From an uncultured Lachnospiraceae bacterium (GTDB taxonomy: Bacteria; Bacillota; Clostridia; Lachnospirales; Lachnospiraceae): 12,773 nucleotides of DNA. The notes beneath the pieces are model-generated. The model worked only from the letters and a program-made list of their open reading frames with translations, ran no database searches and was not told the origin of the DNA. Positions 1 to 6,229 of this stretch are shown here, one piece after another. Position 1 is the first letter of the stretch. Each line of letters starts with the position of its first letter. The DNA lies in the NCBI GenBank assembly GCA_905193085.1, contig CAJJNI010000058.1, positions 1 to 12,773 on the forward strand, in the 5' to 3' direction. The position numbers were made by a program, and so were the translations under genes.

Positions 1-6
1 TCGTAG

Positions 7-84
7 CCCCCCCTATAACCATGTGATGCCTGCGAAGTGTTCCGTGCTGCGCACTCTCACACTTATGCCGGATATTCGCATATC
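7..84. other. GC-rich structured intergenic element, possible dispersed repeat
   Basis: This stretch is far richer in G and C than the genes around it and is packed with inverted repeats. AAGTGT (35-40) pairs with ACACTT (59-64) and encloses GTGC (44-47)/GCAC (51-54). TGCGAA (31-36) is complementary to TTCGCA (75-80), and GATAT (71-75)/ATATC (80-84) forms another small hairpin. A run of seven C lies at 7-13. On the minus strand a 22-codon frame runs from 81 to 13 and ends in the residues GITWL, but it has no ribosome binding site, so I do not call it a gene. The element begins 7 bp past the stop of the minus-strand glycosyltransferase, so it would lie in that gene's 3' untranslated region. 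It has no T-tract of the kind a simple terminator needs. It looks like a dispersed intergenic repeat or structured RNA; that is inference, because only one copy is in the window. Confidence 0.4.
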
Positions 85-90
85 GTTGGA

Positions 91-2145
91 TTAACTAAAC
101 AGCATAAAACGCTTTTCATCACTGCTTAATGCAATCTGTATATCACATTTTGAAATATCGAAATTACTGTCTATTTCAAATGCGTCTATACAACAATAAA
201 ACGATGCAAAATTTACATTCTGCTTTGTATTAACATACACACCCAATGTCGGCTCATATAAGTTATGAACGCCTGCCACAAATTCATTTTCTTTATATTT
301 TAAATATATATATGTTTTATGAGCAGGTTTTGGCTTATCACCGCATACAAATGCATAACCTCTTATATGAATATATCCTTCTCTTAAAAATACCGAATAT
401 ATTTTTCCTGACATTTGTTTATCAGCTTTAACAAACTGATTTTTTTCTGCACACTTTATGCCGGCAGGCAGGTTTACATAATTCCCACAATTAATTGAAC
501 CATCAAGTCTGTTCTGATTAAGGAACGGACTGTAATACGGGTCTCTCATTACAAGACTTTTATGCATATCATAGAGCTTTTCTCTCTCTTCAAGATGCCT
601 TCTGAATTTATTTATATCAATTGCATCTTCTCCTCTTGTAATTGACTCATGATGGTATAAGACAACATCTTTTCTTACTATATTGTGAAAACCTGCTTCG
701 TAAAGCTTCATACATAATTCTACATCATTAAAAGTGACTGCCAGAGTTTCACTGAATCCGCATACTTTAACAAATTTTTCTTTTGATACCATAAGACATG
801 CCCCGGTAACTGCAAGATAATTACAGTCAACATCTGCGTGATGCGTCTTTATCTGGCTTTCATCTTCCCTTGAATGGATATGTGCTGCACCGCTCTCATA
901 ATTTATAATACCTGTATGTTGTATTATTTTTGTATCAGGAAAATAAAGTTTCGCCCCAACAGCACCTGTATGCGGCTGCATTGCCTGTCCGGTAAGCACC
1001 CCAAGCCAGTCAGTATGCATGTTCTCATCATATGGCTGGGCAATAACTTCTATATCATCATTTAAAAACAGAAGATAATCGCCTGAAGCATTAGAAGCCC
1101 CGATATTACACATTTTTGAAAAATTAAAGTCCATCTTCTCATAAATATATTTTATTTCGAAAGATTTATAATTTTCAAATATTTTTTTGTATGCTTCTTG
1201 ATTTTCCTCACTGCTGCCATTATCAACAACAACTACCTCAAACGGTGTAAACTTTGTAAATTTTTCCACACTGTCAAGACATTCTTTAACCAGCTTCTTA
1301 TTATCCTTTGATGGAATAATGATACTGACCTTTGGCAGTTTTTTTGGAACATACAAAATATGTGATGTCTTTAATGAAGGGCTTTTTACAAACTTCACTG
1401 CCTGATTAGTGTTACTTTTTTCAAGAAGCTTCTGTATAAATTTCTCTGACTTTGTAATTTCTGCATCTGATACTTCATTGCAGCTTTCACAGTCTGCAAG
1501 TACCTTCTGAATATGATAAATTCCGTTTTTACAGTCTGCGAGTACCTTCTGGATATGATATATTTTGCTCTCATCTACATATATAGTACATGCGGTAAGC
1601 AGTATTTCATATGGCAAAGCATATTCTGTCAAATCCAATTCATAATCATCAGCTATCTTAATCAAAACATCTTTTGCAATAATGAAATTATCTCTTATAT
1701 AATTACAGTTACGCAGGTAATCCGGCGAATAATCCGGCAAAAAATGTGGTTTTCCTTCTATTGTATAATCATAATACAATAAATCAGGCTTTACATCTGT
1801 TTTTTTCAGGCTGTAAACTGCATTGTTAACCGCAGTTTCAAAATCTGCCTTAAATATCTTGCCATTAACAGCAAAAGCAACATAATCACAATCTAATCCA
1901 CTTATTATTTCAGAAAGTTTTCCAGAGTTATTTCCATTATCACGCAATATGTCATCATAATTTATTATACTTAATTTTATATTATCATTTCCATATCTAA
2001 TATTTTCCAGTTTATCATACAGCCTTAAATATTCATTATATTTATGCTCATCACTTTTCTTCTCAGCCAAATTTGATTGCACAAGATATCTGAATGTATA
2101 TAAGCCCTCTCCAAACAGGACATTAAATATTCTTTTTAGATTCAT
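91..2145 (-). CDS. Family 2 glycosyltransferase with a degenerate first GT2 domain and C-terminal beta-sandwich domain
   Basis: 684 aa, no membrane segment, probably a cytoplasmic transferase building a surface polysaccharide. The active GT2 domain covers about residues 271-545: PKVSIIIPSKD opens it, VDNGSS (307-312) binds the nucleotide, LNDD (361-364) is the DXD-type metal motif, and FNDVELC (472-478) and HHES (498-501) are typical late motifs. Residues about 50-220 align by eye with the first GT2 domain of the protein at 8830-11331, but its metal motif LDHDD reads AVNGK (92-96) here, so this half looks catalytically dead. An 11-residue segment is tandemly duplicated at 195-205 and 209-219. 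Residues about 580-684 form a beta-rich domain containing IHIRGYAF, related in style to the N-terminal domains of 8830-11331. The start is an ATG preceded by AAGAGG, and a strong promoter lies about 80-105 bp upstream. Donor and acceptor sugars cannot be read from sequence. It is divergent from the 2598-6061 pair. Confidence 0.9.
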   Translation of the reverse strand: MNLKRIFNVLFGEGLYTFRYLVQSNLAEKKSDEHKYNEYLRLYDKLENIRYGNDNIKLSIINYDDILRDNGNNSGKLSEIISGLDCDYVAFAVNGKIFKADFETAVNNAVYSLKKTDVKPDLLYYDYTIEGKPHFLPDYSPDYLRNCNYIRDNFIIAKDVLIKIADDYELDLTEYALPYEILLTACTIYVDESKIYHIQKVLADCKNGIYHIQKVLADCESCNEVSDAEITKSEKFIQKLLEKSNTNQAVKFVKSPSLKTSHILYVPKKLPKVSIIIPSKDNKKLVKECLDSVEKFTKFTPFEVVVVDNGSSEENQEAYKKIFENYKSFEIKYIYEKMDFNFSKMCNIGASNASGDYLLFLNDDIEVIAQPYDENMHTDWLGVLTGQAMQPHTGAVGAKLYFPDTKIIQHTGIINYESGAAHIHSREDESQIKTHHADVDCNYLAVTGACLMVSKEKFVKVCGFSETLAVTFNDVELCMKLYEAGFHNIVRKDVVLYHHESITRGEDAIDINKFRRHLEEREKLYDMHKSLVMRDPYYSPFLNQNRLDGSINCGNYVNLPAGIKCAEKNQFVKADKQMSGKIYSVFLREGYIHIRGYAFVCGDKPKPAHKTYIYLKYKENEFVAGVHNLYEPTLGVYVNTKQNVNFASFYCCIDAFEIDSNFDISKCDIQIALSSDEKRFMLFS
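1490..1564 (-). repeat. 42-bp in-frame tandem duplication inside the glycosyltransferase gene
   Basis: Two copies, 1490-1522 and 1532-1564, match at 30 of 33 positions with a 42-bp period, encoding IYHIQKVLADC twice in a row (residues 195-205 and 209-219). All three mismatches (1498/1540, 1510/1552, 1519/1561) fall on third codon positions and are synonymous (one Leu and two Ile codons). The insertion is exactly 14 codons, so the frame is kept. It lies at the end of the degenerate first GT2 domain, where the related protein at 8830-11331 has a single ILYHWR strand. Confidence 0.9.
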
Positions 2146-2223
2146 TTTCTACCTCTTATCTACTTTTTGCCACAAAATGCGACATTTTTATACTAACTGC
2201 ATCATATCTGATTCACAAATTTC

Positions 2224-2252
2224 ATCATAACGATAATTCGGAACTTTGTCAA
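2224..2252 (-). promoter_or_regulatory. Sigma-A-type promoter for the minus-strand glycosyltransferase
   Basis: Read on the minus strand, a perfect TTGACA -35 box (2247-2252) is followed after exactly 17 bp by TATGAT (2224-2229). Transcription would start near 2217, giving a leader of about 70 nt before the ATG at 2145. A second TTGACA (2269-2274) sits 22 bp further upstream but has no matching -10 box. Confidence 0.7.
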
Positions 2253-2254
2253 CT

Positions 2255-2268
2255 TTGTTACGAAACAA
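2255..2268. promoter_or_regulatory. Short dyad next to the minus-strand promoter, possible operator
   Basis: TTGTT (2255-2259) and AACAA (2264-2268) are exact inverted half-sites around a 4-bp spacer. The dyad sits immediately upstream of the -35 box of the minus-strand promoter, between the two TTGACA hexamers, where an activator or repressor could act. Half-sites this short can occur by chance in AT-rich DNA, and I cannot name a regulator. Confidence 0.25.
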
Positions 2269-2363
2269 TGTCAATTTAATTTGATATTATTCTTTTTCTT
2301 TATTCTGTCCGGAAAAAAAACGGCATTAAATACGACTTAATTCTGTCAATATGTAAATTTTCC

Positions 2364-2392
2364 TTGCAATATATTGATATATAAGGTAAAAT
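2364..2392 (+). promoter_or_regulatory. Sigma-A-type promoter for the plus-strand sugar-transfer pair
   Basis: TTGCAA (2364-2369) and TAAAAT (2387-2392) are separated by 17 bp. A start near 2399 would give a leader of roughly 200 nt before the ATG at 2598. A weaker alternative is TATACT at 2549-2554, which has no recognisable -35 box and would give a leader of about 37 nt. Confidence 0.55.
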
Positions 2393-2398
2393 AGGGGT

Positions 2399-2597
2399 TG
2401 TGTTATAGATAGCATTATTATTTAAAATGTTATGTAACTTACAAAATTGGATAAGATAAAGAATAATTATAAATGCTATATATTAGCATTATTTTTATGT
2501 AACACTGTGGCTTTGCGAATGGCGCGGCCTGAACTGTTACATTTCATGTATACTAATTATTCTATCTTTTTTATTTCCATACTTTTAGGAGGATTTT
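2399..2597 (+). promoter_or_regulatory. Long leader with duplicated segments and competing hairpins, possible attenuator
   Basis: The leader contains a two-part direct repeat: TAGCATTATT at 2410-2419 and 2484-2493, each followed by TTATGTAAC at 2430-2438 and 2495-2503. A single AATGCTA (2472-2478) can pair with either copy of TAGCATT. With the near copy it makes a 7-bp, 5-nt-loop hairpin followed by ATTTTTA, which looks like a weak terminator. A single GTTACAT (2536-2542) can pair with either copy of ATGTAAC. The second ATGTAAC/GTTACAT pair encloses a GC-rich island (about 2505-2534) that stands out from its AT-rich surroundings. The gene's ribosome binding site AGGAGGA is at 2587-2593. A regulatory RNA is inference; the repeats and complementarity are directly visible. 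Confidence 0.4.
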
Positions 2598-3551
2598 ATG
2601 GACAAGATTGCAGTTTTAATTCCTTGCTATAATGAAAGCAAGACAATCGAAAAAGTTGTTACAGATTACAAAAAAGCATTGCCTGAGGCAGTAATTTATG
2701 TATACGATAACAATTCTTCAGATGGAACAGATGAAATCGCAAGAAAAGCCGGCGCTGTAGTTCGTTACGAATACATGCAGGGTAAGGGAAATGTTATAAG
2801 AAGAATGTTTCGTGAAATTGATGCTGAATGCTATATCATGGTTGACGGAGATGATACATATCCGGCTGAATTTGCACCGCAGATGGTTGAATGTGTATTA
2901 GAAAGAAAAGTTGATATGGTTGTAGGTGACAGACTTTCTTCAACTTATTTTACTGAAAACAAGAGACCTTTCCATAATTTTGGTAACAGCCTTGTAAGAG
3001 CTTCTATTAACCGTTTATTCAGAAGCAATATCAAAGACATCATGACAGGATACAGAGCTTTCTCATATAACTTTGTTAAAACATTCCCTGTTCTTTCAAA
3101 GGGATTCGAGATAGAGACAGAAATGAGTATTCATGCAGTTGACAAGAACATGTTTGTTGAAAATGTTATTATTGAATACCGCGACCGTCCAGAAGGAAGC
3201 GAATCAAAATTAAGCACTTACTCTGATGGATTCAAGGTTCTTAAGACAATTGCACGACTTTACAAAAACTACAAACCATTTGGTTTCTTTGGAATAATTT
3301 CAGCAATACTTGCAATTATTGCACTTGCATTCTTCATTCCTGTATTTGTTTCATTCATTGATACAGGTCTTGTTGAAAAGGTTCCTACACTTATTGTATG
3401 CGGCTTCGTATTTATGGCTTCTATCTCATCATTCTTCACAGGTCTTATGCTTACAACTATGACACAGAAGAATCGTCAGGATTATGAGTTCAGAATGCAG
3501 TTAGTTGATATGGAACACAAAAAGCTTTTAAAAGATAACGAGGTGGAATAA
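2598..3551 (+). CDS. Membrane-anchored polyprenyl-phosphate glycosyltransferase (GT2; GtrB/CsbB/DPM1-like)
   Basis: 317 aa, a usual length for this family, which transfers a sugar from a nucleotide donor to undecaprenyl phosphate at the inner face of the membrane. The GT2 domain opens with IAVLIPCYNES (4-14), has YDNNSSDGT (36-44), and carries the metal motif DGDD at 83-86. MTGYRAF (149-155), EIETEM (171-176) and the RPEGSESKLSTYSDG segment (197-211) are family hallmarks. Two C-terminal membrane helices (about 228-253 and 263-285) anchor it, as in GtrB and CsbB. The ATG has an excellent AGGAGGA site 5 bp upstream. The stop codon overlaps the start of the next gene by one base (TAATG), so the two are translationally coupled and very likely partners: this enzyme would supply the lipid-linked sugar used by the GT-C-type protein. 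No GtrA-like flippase is in the window. The sugar is unknown. Confidence 0.9.
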   Translation: MDKIAVLIPCYNESKTIEKVVTDYKKALPEAVIYVYDNNSSDGTDEIARKAGAVVRYEYMQGKGNVIRRMFREIDAECYIMVDGDDTYPAEFAPQMVECVLERKVDMVVGDRLSSTYFTENKRPFHNFGNSLVRASINRLFRSNIKDIMTGYRAFSYNFVKTFPVLSKGFEIETEMSIHAVDKNMFVENVIIEYRDRPEGSESKLSTYSDGFKVLKTIARLYKNYKPFGFFGIISAILAIIALAFFIPVFVSFIDTGLVEKVPTLIVCGFVFMASISSFFTGLMLTTMTQKNRQDYEFRMQLVDMEHKKLLKDNEVE

Positions 3552-6061
3552 TGAAACTTAAGAAGACTGAAAATAAAATATCCGTATTTTTTTACTTTTA
3601 CATTGCGGCTTTTATCTGTCTTCTGATTTCATTTTTTGGTTCTGCTTTTCTCAGTTTAAATTGTGATTATAAAAATGTCTGGCTGTATTTGACAGGAGAT
3701 AAAAAATCAGTCAGTTATACACTTGATGACATGACAGTAACAAATTATTCTGTTGATGGTTCATCTATTACAAGCACGACCGACGATGGACAACTAAGTT
3801 TCACTGTCGGTCGTTGTATTTTTGATTTGGAAATCAATCTTGGAAAAAAAGCTGACAGTGACAAATTAATTACAGTTTATTATGCAGATGAAAATGGATT
3901 TTCAGAAGATAAAGCATATAATTTCACATTACATCAAAATGAAGATACCGCAAAAATAATTCTTAATCAATATGCTGACGCATTAAGAATTGATATCGGC
4001 TGTGCTTCCGGTGAAACATATACACTTGATAACATTGCAATTAACAATCAGACACTTCTTACACAGACAGATTTCTGGATTAAAATGTTATGCTTATTCC
4101 TTGTAATGATGTTTATATCACTTCATTTTATAGTTGATTTAAAGGAACTTTATTCATTCCTTTACAAATGGCGTTTTGTAATTGGTGCCGGACTTGTTGT
4201 ATTTGGAGTAGTATTTAATTTAAATGGCTCTTCAATTGCAAGATGGGCCGATTTTGTATCAACACCTGATACACACACGCTGTTTGGCTCTGCAAGACCT
4301 ATACGGAGTGATGAATATGGTGTTCTTACATCATTCAGCATTTCTCAGGGATATGGAAGTAACAGCTACAGCTGGTTCAGCAATATTATCCGCGGTGATT
4401 ACACAGATACATTTATTATATACGGACAGCCTGTTAAAAATATTTTATCAATTCTTTTCAGACCATTTCTTACCGGATATCTTATATTTGGCGCAAGCCG
4501 TGGACTTGCATTTTTCTGGTGGGGAAGATTTGTCGGTGTTTGGCTTGTAACATTTGAATTATCTATGTTAATTACCGACAGGAAAAAGAATTTGAGTTTT
4601 CTTGGCGCTACACTTTGTGCGCTCTCACCTGTACTTCAATGGTGGTTTGCAATCAACGGTTTAGCTGAAATGATGATTTTTGGCGGACTTGCAGTTTTAA
4701 TGCTTCACCACTTCATGACAGATGAAGTATTCTGGCACAGAATTATTTATCTGCTTGTACTTTACTGCTGTGCAGGAGGTTATATAATGACTTTCTACCC
4801 GGCATGGATGATACCTATGGCATATGCTTATCTTGCCCTTGTTATCTGGGTATTTATAACAGATTTCAAAAAATGCCATTTAAAATGGTATGATATTGTT
4901 TCAATAATTGCTGTACTTGCCCTTTTTGGTGGAAGTATGTTTTATATCTTCTCAATGTCAGGAGATACAGTAAATCTCGTATTAAATACTGCATATCCCG
5001 GTAAACGAACTGAACTTGGCGGCGGATATATGTCAGGATTTTTCAAAAGCTTCGGTAATTTATTATTTACTTCACAGACTGAAGGCATTCCTGGAAATGT
5101 ATGCGAATCAGCAGTATTTTTCGATTTCTTCCCTTTCGGAATTATCGGTGCACTGTTCGTTATGATTCGTTATAAAAAGAAAGACTGGCTTTTAATCTTA
5201 CTCATGATACTTGAAACAGTTCTTGGAATTTATATTGTATTTGGACTGCCTGAGATTTTGGCTAAAATTACTCTGCTTAGCATGTCAATGAGTAAACGCG
5301 CAATTATCGGTGCAGGATATATAAATATTCTGTTGCTGTTACGCTCAATGAGCCTGTACAGAAAAGAACCATCAAACAAGATTACATTTCTTATCTGTAC
5401 TGCCTACACACTGGTTATTTCAATAATAAACAAGATAATATATGGAGATTATTTATCCCATCTGTTCTTAATAATAATTGTATTAGTCAGTTTCATTGCC
5501 GCTTATACAGTTTTAAAGAGCAAATCAAAACCAACACATATAGTTATTTTTACAACTGTTCTGCTTCTGTGTACAACAGCTAATGTAAACCCTATTCAGC
5601 GTGGAACAGCCGATGTAACTAAGACAGAGCTTGCCACAACTATTCAGGATATTGTAAACAATGACAGTGAAGGAAAATGGATTGTAGACTCAATAACATA
5701 CCCTATGACAAACTACACAATCATGCAGGGTGCTCCTACAATAAATTCTACAAATGTATATCCTGATTTGGACAGGTGGTCAAAATTTGACAAAGATGGT
5801 AAATATGAAACTATATATAACAGATATGCACACATAGCAATCAATATGGTTTCCTCACAGACTGACACATCAGAAAATAAATTTGAGTTATATGCACCTG
5901 ATGCATTCAGAGTATATTTAAATGCTGACGAATTATATGGTCTAGATGTTCGGTATGTATTTACAGACAGAAGTCTTGAAGGACTCTCAACTGATAATAC
6001 TTCCGTATCACTCATAACTTCTAAACAGGGTTATAACATTTATAAACTAGCAGCACAGTAA
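3551..6061 (+). CDS. Large polytopic membrane protein, probable GT-C glycosyltransferase (YfhO-like)
   Basis: 836 aa integral membrane protein. A first helix (about 11-33) is followed by an extracytoplasmic beta-rich domain (about 37-170), a block of about a dozen hydrophobic helices (about 176-675) and a C-terminal extracytoplasmic domain (about 678-836). GT-C enzymes use lipid-phosphate sugars and have acidic catalytic residues in the first large outer loop; RSDEYG (252-257, with D254 and E255) is the best candidate, though the internal helix count is by eye. Coupling to a polyprenyl-phosphate GT2 by a 1-bp overlap is the arrangement known for two- and three-component side-chain glycosylation systems such as CsbB/YfhO and Gtr. 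I infer that it adds the lipid-linked sugar to a polymer outside the membrane. The ribosome binding site is GAGGTGG at 3540-3546, inside the end of the previous gene. A terminator follows the stop directly. The family call rests on architecture and context more than on a diagnostic motif. Confidence 0.75.
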   Translation: MKLKKTENKISVFFYFYIAAFICLLISFFGSAFLSLNCDYKNVWLYLTGDKKSVSYTLDDMTVTNYSVDGSSITSTTDDGQLSFTVGRCIFDLEINLGKKADSDKLITVYYADENGFSEDKAYNFTLHQNEDTAKIILNQYADALRIDIGCASGETYTLDNIAINNQTLLTQTDFWIKMLCLFLVMMFISLHFIVDLKELYSFLYKWRFVIGAGLVVFGVVFNLNGSSIARWADFVSTPDTHTLFGSARPIRSDEYGVLTSFSISQGYGSNSYSWFSNIIRGDYTDTFIIYGQPVKNILSILFRPFLTGYLIFGASRGLAFFWWGRFVGVWLVTFELSMLITDRKKNLSFLGATLCALSPVLQWWFAINGLAEMMIFGGLAVLMLHHFMTDEVFWHRIIYLLVLYCCAGGYIMTFYPAWMIPMAYAYLALVIWVFITDFKKCHLKWYDIVSIIAVLALFGGSMFYIFSMSGDTVNLVLNTAYPGKRTELGGGYMSGFFKSFGNLLFTSQTEGIPGNVCESAVFFDFFPFGIIGALFVMIRYKKKDWLLILLMILETVLGIYIVFGLPEILAKITLLSMSMSKRAIIGAGYINILLLLRSMSLYRKEPSNKITFLICTAYTLVISIINKIIYGDYLSHLFLIIIVLVSFIAAYTVLKSKSKPTHIVIFTTVLLLCTTANVNPIQRGTADVTKTELATTIQDIVNNDSEGKWIVDSITYPMTNYTIMQGAPTINSTNVYPDLDRWSKFDKDGKYETIYNRYAHIAINMVSSQTDTSENKFELYAPDAFRVYLNADELYGLDVRYVFTDRSLEGLSTDNTSVSLITSKQGYNIYKLAAQ

Positions 6062-6072
6062 ATTTTAAAATT

Positions 6073-6125
6073 GATGCAGCCACCTTAATGCGAAAGTCAC
6101 TAAAGCGGTTGCATCATTATTTTTT
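6073..6125 (+). terminator. Rho-independent terminator of the plus-strand pair
   Basis: GATGCAGCC (6073-6081) pairs with GGTTGCATC (6107-6115) as a 9-bp stem with one G-U pair, followed by a T-rich tail ending in a run of T (to 6125). It begins 12 bp after the stop codon of the GT-C-type gene. Confidence 0.7.
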
Positions 6126-6130
6126 ACATA

Positions 6131-6180
6131 AAAAGCCCCTCAACTGCCGGTTTGAAATTATCAATCTGGAAATTGAGGGG
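6131..6180 (-). terminator. Rho-independent terminator of the convergent minus-strand operon
   Basis: CCCCTCAA (6136-6143) and TTGAGGGG (6173-6180) form a perfect 8-bp stem. Inside it CCGG/CTGG and TTGA (6152-6155)/TCAA (6161-6164) extend the pairing to a 5-nt loop. On the minus strand the stem is followed by GCTTTTTA. It lies 50 bp after the stop codon of the LtaS/GacH-like gene. The plus-strand side also has a T-rich stretch (6187-6197), so it could act in both directions. Confidence 0.75.
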
Positions 6181-6229
6181 TAATAATTTACTTTTTATCC
6201 TGGTTATTCAATTATATTTAAACTGTTTC

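Noticed and set aside
13..81. 22-codon minus-strand frame as a small protein gene
   Set aside because: It has no ribosome binding site and coincides with the palindromic GC-rich element, so coding is the less likely explanation.
2447..2632. 61-codon plus-strand frame in the leader, running into the GT2 gene in another frame
   Set aside because: It lacks a ribosome binding site, overlaps the hairpins and repeats of the leader, and its end lies inside the real gene at 2598 in a different frame. It is not a plausible protein.
5713..6015. 100-codon minus-strand frame opposite the end of the GT-C-type gene
   Set aside because: It is antisense to a long, well-supported coding region, with no ribosome binding site, promoter or recognisable domain.
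6073..6180. Hairpins at the convergent gene ends as an attachment site or mobile-element end
   Set aside because: Each hairpin has a T-tract on the strand of the gene it follows, which fits two ordinary terminators. There are no flanking direct repeats.
6181..6229. Possible small gene or extra site between the terminator and the phosphoglycerol transferase gene
   Set aside because: This is only AT-rich 3' untranslated sequence. I see no start codon with a ribosome binding site and no further hairpin.
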